Shown here one piece after another: positions 26,219 to 35,749 of a DNA stretch of 64,000 nt. A program made the translations under genes and the position numbers. Origin of the DNA: Methylovirgula sp. 4M-Z18 (GTDB taxonomy: Bacteria; Pseudomonadota; Alphaproteobacteria; Rhizobiales; Beijerinckiaceae); contig NZ_CP149574.1 in assembly GCF_037890675.1 (NCBI RefSeq), forward strand, positions 124,001-188,000. Reading direction: 5' to 3'. The notes below the pieces were generated by a model. The model made no database searches, was not told the origin of the DNA, and was given only the letters and a program-made list of their open reading frames with translations. Numbering within the stretch: position 1 is the stretch's first letter; each line of letters begins with the position of its first letter.

Positions 26219-27496
26219 ATGAGTATTTTGCGTCAGTTGAGTGAGTTGTGTTCGCGCGCGTCAACGGTCTCCCGTCTGAGGGAGGGCGTCACGCCAGTTC
26301 AGCACAGAATCCCAGGTCGCCGCTTCGCCGCCGTGTCGGCGCTTGCGCTCATTCTGGCGGGTTGCAGCAATCCCTCGCCCTTTCTGTCCGAGAGCGGGCC
26401 GACGCGCGAGGCCGTGGTTGAGGGCGCGCAATTCCACCCGAAACTGGTCAATGACGTCCCCACGCCCTATGCGCTGGTGCCCCTGACTGACGAGGCCGTA
26501 AAGATCGTTGCGTCGAAAGACGTCTCGGCCGGCTTTTCTAGTGTGACGACGCGAGTCGGTGCGGCGAGCGGCAAGATCGGCCCCGGCGACCAACTTAGCG
26601 TCACGATTTTCGAGGCCGATTCCGGCGGCTTGTTCATGCCCAAGGACGCGGGGGCACGTCCCGGCAATTTCGTTGCCATTCCGGTGCAGCAGGTCGATGC
26701 GGCCGGCAATATTACAATACCCTACGCGGGTGTCGTGCATGCGGCGGGCGAATCGGCGCAGAGCGTTCAACAAGCCATCCAAGGCCGCCTTTCTTCCCGC
26801 GCGCTGGAACCGCAAGTGGTCGTCACCATTGTCAATCGCGGGACAGACGCGGTCAGCGTGCTCGGCGACGTCTATACTTCGACGCGCTTCTCGCTCGATC
26901 CCGGCGGCTCGCGCCTGCTCGAAGCGGTCGCCCGCGCCGGCGGGCCGAGATATCCTGCCTATGAAACGATGGTGACGCTGCAGCGGCATGGGCGCGCATC
27001 GAAGGCTCTGCTCTCGCTCGTGGCGCAAGACCCGAAGCAGAATATTCAGTTGCAGCCCGGTGACGTGGTTTTCCTCTCCCATGAGCAACGCTTCTTCGTG
27101 GCGCTTGGCGCCGTCGGCCAGAGTTCGTCGCTCGGCCAGGTCAACCGGCGCTTCGCCTTCGAGGATACGGAGCTCACGCTCGCCGATGCGATCGGTAAGG
27201 CCGGCGGTCTGAACGACGACCGCGCGCATGCTCAAGCGATCTTCGTGTATCGCACCGAGCCGCGCTCCACATTGACCGCACTTGGCATTCCTTCGGATGC
27301 GCCGGCGCAAGTGCCGACGATCTACTCGGTCGATCTCTCCGATCCGTCGGGATATTTCCGCGCGTCGAAGTTCTACATGCGCGACAGGGATATTCTGTTC
27401 GTCTCGAACTCGCCGTCGTCCGATTTGACCAAGCTGCTCAACATCGTGTTGCCGGGCACCGAGTCCGCCGCCAACATCCGCACGGCGACGCAATAA
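26219..27496 (+). CDS. Wza/ExoF-type polysaccharide export lipoprotein
   Basis: Outer-membrane or periplasmic polysaccharide export protein of 425 residues. A long N-region precedes a lipoprotein signal ending ALILAGC (Cys at about 51). A Poly_export domain (about 115-205; IGPGDQLSVTIFEAD) is followed by two SLBB-like domains (DAVSVLGDVYTSTRFSL; FVALGAVGQSSSLG). AAAGGG lies 8 nt before the ATG. It is 53 bp after the hydrolase gene on the same strand, so the polysaccharide machinery resumes directly after the synthetase block. Confidence 0.9.
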   Translation: MSILRQLSELCSRASTVSRLREGVTPVQHRIPGRRFAAVSALALILAGCSNPSPFLSESGPTREAVVEGAQFHPKLVNDVPTPYALVPLTDEAVKIVASKDVSAGFSSVTTRVGAASGKIGPGDQLSVTIFEADSGGLFMPKDAGARPGNFVAIPVQQVDAAGNITIPYAGVVHAAGESAQSVQQAIQGRLSSRALEPQVVVTIVNRGTDAVSVLGDVYTSTRFSLDPGGSRLLEAVARAGGPRYPAYETMVTLQRHGRASKALLSLVAQDPKQNIQLQPGDVVFLSHEQRFFVALGAVGQSSSLGQVNRRFAFEDTELTLADAIGKAGGLNDDRAHAQAIFVYRTEPRSTLTALGIPSDAPAQVPTIYSVDLSDPSGYFRASKFYMRDRDILFVSNSPSSDLTKLLNIVLPGTESAANIRTATQ

Positions 27497-27880
27497 GACC
27501 TACGCCGAAAGGCGTCCTTGCGCTCTCCCAACAGGCGTGTAGCCTAGCTGCACGCATGGATTGGAGACGTTTGCACAAGAGCCTGAACATGGCGCGTGTG
27601 GCCCTCCACCGGCATTGTGACGCGGCGCGCGTTCGAGCCGTCGAACCGCGGCCTTTTTCCGCCTCAAGGCATTTGCTGGAGCTGGGATGCCAACAGCGTG
27701 CGCGGTACGTATTCGCGCGGTCGACGATTCGATGTTGCGCCCTGCCGCGCTCGGGCGTTATGCGTGGTTCTGCTCGGCGGTCCATCATAGGAGCCGAATT
27801 TGATGGCGGCCACGCGCTAGAGTATTTCCGGTTCTGAAAGAACGGGAAACGCTCTAGGCATAAGGGGCAAGAGCGGAGTT
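27497..27880. other. intergenic stretch with one half-repeat
   Basis: No convincing gene lies in this 384-bp stretch; open frames here are short and Arg/Cys-rich shadows. The only structured element is the half-length palindrome at 27817-27857. Confidence 0.6.
27817..27857. repeat. dispersed palindromic repeat, half-length copy
   Basis: A single 41-nt hairpin, starting CTAGAG and ending CTCTAG, that matches the right half of the 100-bp element (TTCTGAAAGAACGG core). Both edges are perfect CTAG, which shows the element's terminal symmetry. It is not next to a stop codon. Confidence 0.8.
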
Positions 27881-29266
27881 ATGGTGAGTTCCAAGCTGGC
27901 AGATGGCACAAGAGCGAGAGGCGATACGGTCGCGCGCATCCGCCCGTATGCGAACCGCTCGCCCGCGCTCCCGAACGACCGGCTGTGGTGGATATGCTTT
28001 GTGTCCTTCGCCAGCCTTGGGTTCACCCAGGTGGGGCTCTTGTTCTCGAGCATGGGGGGCGTGCTCGCGCCGGCGATCTTCCTCGGGCTGTGGCTGCTGA
28101 CAGCCATGGCGCATCCGACGCAATCGATCGCGCAGGTGGTGCGGGCGCGTTTGCCGCTGACCTTGCCGTTGCTTGCATGCGCATCGACGCTTTGGTCGCG
28201 CGACGCCCCCTATACCATCAAGATCGGCTCCGAATTCCTGATCGTAATGGTCATTGCCGTTTACATCGGCCATCGCATGGCTCCGGCCAAGCTCATCTCG
28301 GCACTGACCGTGGCGACCGTGATGCAGATGCTCGCCTCGCTCGTGTTCAACCGGCACGAAGATATGTTCTACGCCGGCAATGAGGCTTTGGTCGGTGTCT
28401 TCGGCTCGAAGAACTTCATGGGCTATATGGCGGCGCTGTGCTCGCTCCTTTCGCTTGCGACAGTGGCGGAACGCAATCAGCCGCAGCTCGTGCGCCTTGT
28501 CGCAGCCGGTGGATTGGTGATCGGACCGATTTTGGCTTTGCAGGCTCGGTCGCTTGATGCGCTGGCCGCATTGGCGGTCGGCTTTTCCGTCGCGTTGTTC
28601 TTCATTTTCGTCGCGACGCTGCCGAGCCGGTTTCGCACGTTGGTCATCGCTTCGGTCGCTGTCATGCTGGTCGCGACATTGCTTGCATTTTTGCTGATTG
28701 GTGCCCAACTCGGTCAAATCCTGGAGCTTGTCGGCAAGGACAGCTCGCTCACTGGCCGCACCATTCTGTGGCAGCGCGCCGGGGACATGATCCATCTCAA
28801 TCCGTTGCTCGGTGTCGGCTACAATGCGTTCTGGCGGCAAGGCTTTGTCGAGGCGGAAGGATTGTGGCGGCAATTGCATGTCGATTCCCGCACCGGATTC
28901 CATTTTCATAATCTCTATTACGAAGTGCGGGTCGAGATGGGTCTCGTCGGCGTGCTGGTCTGGGGCACGTTCATGGCCTCGACGGTCATTGCCTGTTTGA
29001 TCCGGGTGCTGCGCGAGCCTTCGCCGAGCACGGCGTTCTTCATCGGCTTCACGCTCTTCACCCTCGCGCGCATGTGGCTGGAAGTGGAGATGATGGGCCC
29101 ATTCGACCTCGCTCCGATTCTGTTCGCGATCGGATGGACCTATGCGACCGCGCCGCAGCCCATGGCAAGAGCGGGCGCAACGCCGCCGCGCCGGCCGCAA
29201 AACATGCCAATGCTGGAAGTCGCGACCACGCAGGACTTGCCTCGGCCTAAAACGCGAGCGCTATAA
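27881..29266 (+). CDS. O-antigen ligase/polymerase-like membrane protein (Wzy/ExoQ type)
   Basis: Probable polysaccharide polymerase in the inner membrane, 461 residues with about 10-12 hydrophobic helices. The large periplasmic loop carries the Wzy_C-type pattern LTGRTILWQRAGDMI, PLLGVGYNAFW and FHFHNLYYEVRVEMGLVG, as in ExoQ-like proteins. The C-terminal 40 residues are Pro/Arg-rich and cytoplasmic. A GGAG lies just before the ATG; GTG 27884 is an alternative. By context it polymerises the repeat unit primed by the ExoY-like enzyme. Confidence 0.87.
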   Translation: MVSSKLADGTRARGDTVARIRPYANRSPALPNDRLWWICFVSFASLGFTQVGLLFSSMGGVLAPAIFLGLWLLTAMAHPTQSIAQVVRARLPLTLPLLACASTLWSRDAPYTIKIGSEFLIVMVIAVYIGHRMAPAKLISALTVATVMQMLASLVFNRHEDMFYAGNEALVGVFGSKNFMGYMAALCSLLSLATVAERNQPQLVRLVAAGGLVIGPILALQARSLDALAALAVGFSVALFFIFVATLPSRFRTLVIASVAVMLVATLLAFLLIGAQLGQILELVGKDSSLTGRTILWQRAGDMIHLNPLLGVGYNAFWRQGFVEAEGLWRQLHVDSRTGFHFHNLYYEVRVEMGLVGVLVWGTFMASTVIACLIRVLREPSPSTAFFIGFTLFTLARMWLEVEMMGPFDLAPILFAIGWTYATAPQPMARAGATPPRRPQNMPMLEVATTQDLPRPKTRAL

Positions 29267-29338
29267 ATCGAGGAAGAATAACGATTCCGGTCGGTTCTTT
29301 TGAATGCTTTGTGATTGCGTGAAGGTCGCAAGAACGCC

Positions 29339-30295
29339 TCATTTTAGGGCGGCGCCGGCATATTCCGGGCGTTGCCACGCGCGGATATAGGCGATCTGCA
29401 TCGTCGCCGGAAATTCCGTTGCCGCATCGGGGGCGCCATCCCAACTGTCCGGCTTGCCGACAGAGAGATTGGCGATGATGTAGCAGGGCTTGTGCAGATC
29501 CGGCGGGGTCGGTCGCGAAAAGATCAGCTTGCCGTCGAAATACCAGTCGATCCGCTCCGGTCCCCAATCGACGGCATATTCGTGATAGGCGGCACTCAAA
29601 TCGAGATGGGTCACGGTGCCGTGGCCGATAGAGGTCTCGCGATTGGGTACATTGGTATGCACCGTCGTGTAGACCGTACTCGGCTCGCGGCCGACCACTT
29701 CCATGACGTCAATTTCCGGTGGCCAGGAATTGTCAGCCGGAATGAGCCAGAACGCCGGCCACAATCCGGCTCCGCGCGGCACTTTCGCTGACATGGCGAA
29801 GACGCCATAGGTTTGCGCATAGGGGAAGCTGGTGATCGTGCCGCTGATGTAGTCGCGCGGATCGGAATCGCTCACCGTCGCCGCGAGGTCCGGCGGCATC
29901 GGTCGCGCCGTCAACCGCAATCCGCCGGCAAACGAGATCGGGCTGCGTTGCGGACCAAGGCGGGCGATCAGATCTCCGTTCGGACTGGCTTCAGCCGTCA
30001 CGTTCGACGTCCAGGCCGGAAAGGCGTCTCTGTCGCCCCCTGTCTCGCCTCGCATCGGATGATCCCAGATGTAGCCCGCCTTCCACGAGAAAGACGGGTC
30101 CGTTAGCGGCTTTGGGCGTGCATTCGTATCAATGGCACCGCGCCGCCACCTGACGGGCGCGCTGAAGGTGGCATTCAAGGTCATCGTGGCGCCCGCGACC
30201 GACAATCGCGTCGCTTTATCAGCATTTTGCGCATGGGCCGCGCCAACGGACAGGCACAGTGCACCAAGGATCAGGACTGCTGGTTTGAGGGACAA
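29339..30295 (-). CDS. GH16 family endo-glucanase (ExoK-like), secreted
   Basis: Extracellular or periplasmic beta-glycanase of 318 residues. The signal peptide ends AAHA (about 22). The GH16 jelly-roll is recognisable by GLWPAFWLIP, the catalytic loop EIDVMEV (E194 nucleophile, D196, E199 acid/base), HEYAVDWGPERIDWYFDG and the C-terminal PATMQIAYIRAW. In succinoglycan-type clusters ExoK trims nascent polymer, and the same role is inferred here. It is transcribed towards the polymerase gene with a 72-bp gap. Confidence 0.92.
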   Translation of the reverse strand: MSLKPAVLILGALCLSVGAAHAQNADKATRLSVAGATMTLNATFSAPVRWRRGAIDTNARPKPLTDPSFSWKAGYIWDHPMRGETGGDRDAFPAWTSNVTAEASPNGDLIARLGPQRSPISFAGGLRLTARPMPPDLAATVSDSDPRDYISGTITSFPYAQTYGVFAMSAKVPRGAGLWPAFWLIPADNSWPPEIDVMEVVGREPSTVYTTVHTNVPNRETSIGHGTVTHLDLSAAYHEYAVDWGPERIDWYFDGKLIFSRPTPPDLHKPCYIIANLSVGKPDSWDGAPDAATEFPATMQIAYIRAWQRPEYAGAALK

Positions 30296-30569
30296 AGCCG
30301 CATTCTCCTCGCAAGAGCTTGAGCGCCGGCGCGATTCTCGGACACGTGTCGACGCTCCTTCAGGTAGGCTTGCACATATTGTTCCGACAATTTTTTGTTC
30401 AAACGAATATCGAGGGCACGAGCATGCTGCTTGGGCTCATGAATAAGAGTCTGGTCTGGCTGAACCTAGATAAGCGAAGAAGAGGCGCGCCCATCAGAGT
30501 GGAAGCGTTCAACATCAGCCGCGCCCGCTTGGTCGCGTCGCTTATTGTATACCATACGCGCCGAGATGA

Positions 30570-31325
30570 TCAGCCCTTATGGCACACGATCAGGCAATAC
30601 CACGCGTAGCGCCCGATTGCTGGCGCGCGCAATATCCAATTGTCGAAAGCCTTCGAAGCACGATATGGCAGCCGGTTCGATGCCGGATCTAGAAAGCGGC
30701 TCGCCGCGGAAAAAAGGCCGTAAAACTTCGTCTCGACGCGCGCGAAATGGCGGCGCGCGACGACGAAATCCGCCATCTTCAGCGGATGCTCGTCAATGGT
30801 GCGGATGTCGGGGGTCGTTTTGCGATAGAGATTGAGGATTGGGTTATGCCCCATCGGCTCGCAAAAAATCGCGACGCCATCTTTCCGCAGGACGCGCGCG
30901 ATGCCGCCGAAGCTTTTGTCGATATCAAGATGGTGAATGATACCGCGTCCAAACACCAGATCGAAGCTGCCATCGGCGAAGCTCATCGCCTCGGCATCCA
31001 TGGCAAGAAAGCGGGCATTGGTAAAGCCTGCCGCATCGGCATGCCGGTTGGCTTTGGCGATTGCGACATCGGAAATGTCGATACCGGTGAACGAGCGGCA
31101 AATTTCGGGCAAACGCAATTCATCGATCGAAAGGCCGCCAGTCGAGCAGCCATATTCGAGTACATCGGCATTATTGGCGTAACGACGCACCAGCTCATTC
31201 TGCCATTCGGCGCCATGTCGGATCGATGCGTACCACTTGTCCAGATGCTGCCGGGGATCGGCTTCGTGAATGAAGCGCTCGTTATGAAATTGCCGTTCGC
31301 GTTCGATTTTTCCTTGATCGATCAT
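30570..31325 (-). CDS. class I SAM-dependent methyltransferase
   Basis: Methyltransf_11-type enzyme of 251 residues. The SAM-binding motif I is VLEYGCSTGGLS (about 55-66), then GIDISDVAIAKA, DAEAMSFADGSFDLVFGRGIIHHL and LRKDGVAIFCEP. No signal peptide is seen. It sits at the downstream end of the minus-strand glycosyltransferase run, so methylation of a sugar residue of the exopolysaccharide is likely. Methylation of the NRPS product cannot be excluded. Confidence 0.88.
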   Translation of the reverse strand: MIDQGKIERERQFHNERFIHEADPRQHLDKWYASIRHGAEWQNELVRRYANNADVLEYGCSTGGLSIDELRLPEICRSFTGIDISDVAIAKANRHADAAGFTNARFLAMDAEAMSFADGSFDLVFGRGIIHHLDIDKSFGGIARVLRKDGVAIFCEPMGHNPILNLYRKTTPDIRTIDEHPLKMADFVVARRHFARVETKFYGLFSAASRFLDPASNRLPYRASKAFDNWILRAPAIGRYAWYCLIVCHKG

Positions 31326-31367
31326 TGCGGAACAATGTCCTTCTCAAATTGTTTCGCAGATCACGAG

Positions 31368-31388
31368 ATCGCACATGTTCTGTGCGAT
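31368..31388. terminator. small perfect hairpin between glycosyltransferase and methyltransferase genes
   Basis: ATCGCACA and TGTGCGAT form an 8-bp stem with a 5-nt loop, followed by TTTT on the plus strand and preceded by AAAA when read on the minus strand. It lies in the 207-bp gap inside the minus-strand exo run and may attenuate transcription into the methyltransferase and GH16 genes, or be an operator. Confidence 0.4.
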
Positions 31389-31531
31389 TTTGCCTGCTAT
31401 CCCTAATGCAAAAACGATACGGTATGGAGCGTTGGCGGTCGTTAGCAGATCGTCCCAAGTTGTAGCGGCTCATACAAATATGGGCGCGCGAATCGCGGTA
31501 AGGATACTCATGACGGAGCGCTTGCGCAGGG

Positions 31532-32479
31532 CTACCGCCCCTGGCCGAAAAACCGCTGCAGCCGCGCTTGCACCGGCATCATCATATGTTTCAACGCCGC
31601 CGGGTTGGTGGCCGCGATCGTCAGAAAATCATTGACGCGCCGGCGCTTCAGCGCCGCGACCATCGCGACGAAAGCCGCGCCCTGGCGCAGGCTGCGCGTA
31701 TAGGCCTCAGCCGCCGCACGATCGGCCGTCGCGAGTTGCGCTGCATATCGCGCCAAAAATCCGTCGGCCGCCTGCAGCATTGCTTGCGCATTGGCTTCGG
31801 ACAAACGATGCGAGATCGAGCCGGTGTGCACCTGATAGTCGTAATCTGCCGATCGGCGCCGCACGAATTTGGCGCCCTGCGCCAAAGCCTCGGCCACAAG
31901 TTGGAAATCCTCGCCGATGCGCAGGTGCGGATCGTAAGCAAGCGCGTGGCCGCGCAAAAATTCGAGACGAAACAGCGGTTTCAGATACCCGAGCCCGCGG
32001 CCCTTACCAAACAGCAGATTATCGAGAAAATAGTCCTGTAACGAAACCGGCAAGGCGGCACCGTCGAGCGGCTCGTCGATCAGCAGATGCGGCGGCCTCG
32101 ACGCGTTCGTTGTACTCACCCAAAGATTGTCAGCCACAATATCGGCCGCTGTCTCGCGGCCGAAAGCGACAAGCTGCGCGAGACGGTGCGGCCGCATCGT
32201 ATCGTCCGCATCGAGAACCGCTACCCACTCGCCCTGCGCCGCCGCCAGACCGGCGTTGCGCGCCCCGGCCGGTCCTTGATTGGTGGGGAGGCGAATGCAC
32301 CGTATCCTCTGATCGTTCAGTGCTTCGACGACCTGCACCGTCGCATCAGTGGATGCGTCGTCGATCACAAGAACTTCGAGAGTCACACCCTGCTGCGCCA
32401 GGGCGCTGCGCAGCGCGTTGCCGATAAAGCCGGCCGCGTTCCACGCGGCGACGATCACGCTGACATTCGGCGCCGTCAT
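31532..32479 (-). CDS. family 2 glycosyltransferase (ExoU-like)
   Basis: Cytoplasmic GT-A enzyme of 315 residues that adds a sugar to the lipid-linked repeat unit. It begins MTAPNVSVIVAAWNAAGFIG. The nucleotide-sugar site shows VLVIDDASTDAT and the metal-binding DADD of AVLDADDTMRPHR; a later GEDFQLVAEAL supplies the usual acidic region. The ATG at 32479 overlaps the stop of the upstream transferase (ATGA), so the 42-residue longer frame is rejected. Similarity to ExoU is by overall pattern; the donor is unknown. Confidence 0.88.
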   Translation of the reverse strand: MTAPNVSVIVAAWNAAGFIGNALRSALAQQGVTLEVLVIDDASTDATVQVVEALNDQRIRCIRLPTNQGPAGARNAGLAAAQGEWVAVLDADDTMRPHRLAQLVAFGRETAADIVADNLWVSTTNASRPPHLLIDEPLDGAALPVSLQDYFLDNLLFGKGRGLGYLKPLFRLEFLRGHALAYDPHLRIGEDFQLVAEALAQGAKFVRRRSADYDYQVHTGSISHRLSEANAQAMLQAADGFLARYAAQLATADRAAAEAYTRSLRQGAAFVAMVAALKRRRVNDFLTIAATNPAALKHMMMPVQARLQRFFGQGR

Positions 32480-33363
32480 GACAAGGTAGGCGCTTTCTTG
32501 CCGTCGAGCGTGCGGGCTGCAACTCCGACGTGCAGTGCCGCGCGTGCCAAATAGCGTTGCCAAGCTCCGCCCAGGGGCCATCTCACCGCGACATTGGCGA
32601 GACAATAACCCGCCTTCGCCGAGGCGACCGCAAATTCACGCAGCCACCAGCGCCGATAGCTTGTCAGCATGATCCCGTGCGTCTCGCCGGAGCGGTAAGC
32701 GCGCCGCAAAATCCAGGACATGTGGGTGCGCTCGATCGCCACCGGTTCGCGGACACGGGCCGCGGGGCAATAGGCGAGCCTTGCGCTGCGCTGAAACAGC
32801 GCATGGAAGAACATCGTGTCCTCGCCGCCGGTGCGCCCGAAGGCCGGATCGAACCGCAATCCGCCGATCACCGCGCGCCGGAAGATGACATTGCTGGTGT
32901 AGCCGGTCTCGATCGGTTTTCCATCGCGCACAACCGGTTGGGACGCATGGAAAGCCCATTGACGCAGCCAGGGTGCGGTGTCGGGCGGGTAAATCGCGTC
33001 GACCGGACCGAACACCACATCGGCCTCGTGTTGCACGAGGAAATCGTGCAGATCGGCCAGCCAGTTCGGCTCTGCAGTCTCGTCATCGTCGATAAAGGCG
33101 GCGAATTCGGCCTGTGCCGCATCGAGGCAGGCGTTGCGGGCGATGGAAATATTGCGCGCCGGCGCGTGGACATAAGTGAAGGGCAAGCCGAGTTGCTGGC
33201 AGATCGCGACGATCGCCGCCTCGGCCTCGCGGGTGACGTCATTGTCGGCGATGACAATGCGTATTGTGTGTTGCTGCCGCGCCGTTTGCAGGGCGAGCGA
33301 ACGCAAGGTGTCGGCAAGCGATGGCCGCCTGAACGTGCAGACGCAGACATCAATTTCAGCCAT
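32476..33363 (-). CDS. family 2 glycosyltransferase (ExoM-like)
   Basis: GT-A glycosyltransferase of 295 residues. It begins MAEIDVCVCTFRRPSLADTL, which closely fits ExoM-type enzymes. Motifs: IVIADNDV, AARNISIARNACLDAA, the metal site FIDDDETAEPNW, and GGEDTMFFHAL for catalysis. The ATG at 33363 is chosen because it gives the family N-terminus and AAAGG lies about 11 nt upstream; the frame is open 27 codons further. It is translationally coupled to the ExoU-like gene. Confidence 0.88.
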   Translation of the reverse strand: MAEIDVCVCTFRRPSLADTLRSLALQTARQQHTIRIVIADNDVTREAEAAIVAICQQLGLPFTYVHAPARNISIARNACLDAAQAEFAAFIDDDETAEPNWLADLHDFLVQHEADVVFGPVDAIYPPDTAPWLRQWAFHASQPVVRDGKPIETGYTSNVIFRRAVIGGLRFDPAFGRTGGEDTMFFHALFQRSARLAYCPAARVREPVAIERTHMSWILRRAYRSGETHGIMLTSYRRWWLREFAVASAKAGYCLANVAVRWPLGGAWQRYLARAALHVGVAARTLDGKKAPTLS

Positions 33364-33508
33364 CAGAGCGACGCCTTTCAAATGTCCTTCAAAATACAAC
33401 CCACGCGCGGCCCTGCCGTACCGGCGGCACAATGATCCTCGCATATAATCGGTTTTGTCCGCGGACAGTACCTATCCGAAGGGTCAATAATCCTTAGGGT
33501 CAGGATCA

Positions 33509-33610
33509 AGAGCATTTTCGAGAAAAATTGTTCGACTTTTCGATTAAGAAAATGCGGCAGAACAAGAACTTAGAGCATTTCCGCTTCTGAAAGAACGGAA
33601 AATGCCCTAA
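33509..33610. repeat. dispersed double-hairpin palindromic repeat, copy 2
   Basis: Same two-hairpin element as at 20144-20245, about 85-90% alike by eye. Its right edge (CTA at 33607-33609) is the TAG stop codon of the minus-strand ExoA-like gene. It separates that gene from the ExoM-like gene inside one transcription unit. Confidence 0.85.
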
Positions 33611-34599
33611 GGCCGCGAACTCGCCTGATGCTGCATCACCGATTTGAGAAAGCCGACCGCCCAGGCAAGATGCATCGTGATCGCCGCCGCCGCCATGCCG
33701 ATCAGGCCCGGATCGCGTGCACGGACCACGGCGCAAGCCGCCCAGATCAGGCAAATGGCGACATAGAGGAGCGGAATCAGGGCAAAGATCGGCGACAGCG
33801 GCCATAACAGGGCGCCGGCGACAACGCCTGCCAGCGCGGCGACGGGAAGCATCTGGCGTAGCCGCGGGCGTATATTGTGGGTCAACAGGGTGCGCGCGCG
33901 TCCGGCGCCGTGCCGGTAATATTGCCGCGCAAGGCCGCGCAGATTGGAGCGCGGAAAATAGGCGACCGGCGCCTCCGTGCACAGCCAAACGCGGCCGCCG
34001 AACCGGTGCAGCCGAATGTCGAATTCGGCATCCTCGTTGTGGCTGAATGTCTCATTGTACCCGCCGATCTGGCGGAAAAACGTTAAGTCGAACATGGCGT
34101 GATGACCGTGATCGACGAACCCCGACATGCCAGCGACGCGGTGGCTGGAGCCGCCGTTGCCGAGACGGCTGTTCTGTGCCGCGGCAATGGCGCGCTGAAA
34201 GCCTCGGGCGCCGACCGTGCGCATCGGCACTACCACCGATTGCGCGCCGCTCGCCAACAGCGCGTCGAGGCATTTGCGCAGGAAATCGCGCGGGTAGAGC
34301 GCATGTGCATCGGCCCGTACCAGGATATTCGTGCCCTTGGCGACCTCGGTCGCGGCAAGATTGATGGCCGCCGATTGCAGCCGCCGCGGATTGGCGATGA
34401 GACGGATATTCGGATGTTGGGCGCTCAGGGCCGCAACGATCTCCCGTGTGCGGTCGGTGCTGCCACCGTCCGCAACGATAATCTCGAACGGCTTGACCCC
34501 TTCCTGCGCCATGAGCGAGCCGAGACAATCGGCGATGTAGCGCTCCTCGTTCAGGACGGGGACGGCGACCGTCAATTTCGGTGGGTCAAAACGTCTCAT
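33607..34599 (-). CDS. family 2 glycosyltransferase (ExoA-like), membrane-anchored
   Basis: Succinoglycan ExoA-like transferase of 330 residues. The GT-A domain (about 1-230) has LTVAVPVLNEERYIADCLGSL, EIIVADGGSTDRT and the metal site VRADAHALYP. The later SHNEDAEFDIRLHRFGG is typical of the family. Two or three hydrophobic helices (about 245-310) anchor it to the inner membrane. The ATG at 34599 starts just before the conserved PKLTVAVPVLNEE; upstream codons are not needed. The TAG stop is provided by the dispersed repeat. Confidence 0.9.
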   Translation of the reverse strand: MRRFDPPKLTVAVPVLNEERYIADCLGSLMAQEGVKPFEIIVADGGSTDRTREIVAALSAQHPNIRLIANPRRLQSAAINLAATEVAKGTNILVRADAHALYPRDFLRKCLDALLASGAQSVVVPMRTVGARGFQRAIAAAQNSRLGNGGSSHRVAGMSGFVDHGHHAMFDLTFFRQIGGYNETFSHNEDAEFDIRLHRFGGRVWLCTEAPVAYFPRSNLRGLARQYYRHGAGRARTLLTHNIRPRLRQMLPVAALAGVVAGALLWPLSPIFALIPLLYVAICLIWAACAVVRARDPGLIGMAAAAITMHLAWAVGFLKSVMQHQASSRP

Positions 34600-34609
34600 C
34601 GCGAGTTGA

Positions 34610-35749
34610 TTATGCGGTTGCGCGTAAGGACGCAAGTTTGTGGACAAATTGCGCGCAAGCCGCGGAATCGTCGACAAAATTGCTGGCGTCGATTCGCGCC
34701 GCCGCAGCCCGCAGCGTACTGTAGGCATCCGGGGTCAAGGCGCGGAAGAAATCGAGCAAGGACCGCTCGATCGGCTCATCAAGCAACACGCCCGCGTTGT
34801 GCCGCGCGAGCCAACGGCCCGTCTCGACCCGGCCGAAGGCGATGGGCACGACGCCGAAGGCGCCGCCCTCATACAGACGGTTCGGCAACAGCCATTCCGA
34901 ATTGCCGCCGGCCTCGAAAAAATCCATGGCCCAGTTGAAATGCACCTCGCCGTAGATCCGGCCGAGCATGGTGGCGCGATCATAACGGCCGTGAAAGCTG
35001 AGGCCGGGCGTCGCGGCCACGATGGCATCGAAGTCAGGGATCACATCGGTGCTCACGCGGCCGCGGATGATGACCTCGACGGACCTTGGCAATTGCCGTG
35101 CGAGTTCGGCGAGCAGCAGCAGGCTCCGGCGGCAGCGGATCTGCCCGAACCAGCCGATCCGCCAGGGCGGCTTCGCTGGCGGCGGCACCACATTTCCCGG
35201 CCAGCCGGCGTCGAGCTCCGAGGCGAGCATCTTGTTCTCGAGCAAATGGACCGGCAAGGCGATGTGCTGACGCGGCGCGAAATAAGCCTCCACGAAGGCC
35301 GGCGAGCTCACGACCAAAAGCCCAGACTTACGCAGCAAGCGCTGCTCGAGACCGCGCAGCGCCAGGCCGACGGGGCCCGCGTCAAGCATCAAGCGATGAA
35401 TGTCGAGACATTCGAAGATCAGCGGGGCTTGCGGCGCGATCCGCCGCCGCGCCCGCGCGGCCAGCGCCAGGGTTTCGAGCTGCCGTGCCATCACATGCGT
35501 GACGCCGGTCAGGGCCGGCAGCCAGCGCGGTTGGGCCGCTGCCGCTCGCATGACCGCCCGGATCCTTTGGGCAAATTGCCCATCTGCCGTCCGGCCGAGA
35601 TCGATGGGCGTGATGCCCCCGATCGTCGCCACGGGCTTGTCGGACCGGCGAAAGCCCAGCACGACCAGATCGGCGAAGGGTGCAAGCATCCGGATTCGGC
35701 GGTGCACAGCTGCATCGCTGAGGTCGTGTACAAAATAAGCGATTTTCAT
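34610..35749 (-). CDS. glycosyltransferase, ExoL-like
   Basis: GT-B-fold transferase of 379 residues that begins MKIAYFVHDLSDAAVHRRIR, as ExoL-type proteins do. Recognisable pieces are FECLDIHRLMLDAGPVG, WRIGWFGQIRCRR at the start of the C-terminal Rossmann half, SFHGRYDRATM and the late donor-site stretch NRLYEGGAFGVVPIAFG. It ends 10 bp before the ExoA-like start. This is the first gene of the minus-strand run; its promoter should lie in the AT-rich stretch upstream of 35749. Confidence 0.85.
   Translation of the reverse strand: MKIAYFVHDLSDAAVHRRIRMLAPFADLVVLGFRRSDKPVATIGGITPIDLGRTADGQFAQRIRAVMRAAAAQPRWLPALTGVTHVMARQLETLALAARARRRIAPQAPLIFECLDIHRLMLDAGPVGLALRGLEQRLLRKSGLLVVSSPAFVEAYFAPRQHIALPVHLLENKMLASELDAGWPGNVVPPPAKPPWRIGWFGQIRCRRSLLLLAELARQLPRSVEVIIRGRVSTDVIPDFDAIVAATPGLSFHGRYDRATMLGRIYGEVHFNWAMDFFEAGGNSEWLLPNRLYEGGAFGVVPIAFGRVETGRWLARHNAGVLLDEPIERSLLDFFRALTPDAYSTLRAAAARIDASNFVDDSAACAQFVHKLASLRATA

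Noticed and set aside
27556-27837. 93-residue plus-strand open frame before the polymerase gene
   Set aside because: Arg/Cys-rich random composition, no ribosome site, and it runs into the half-length repeat.
30319-30609. 96-residue plus-strand open frame between GH16 and methyltransferase genes
   Set aside because: It overlaps the end of the methyltransferase gene in antisense and has no family resemblance.
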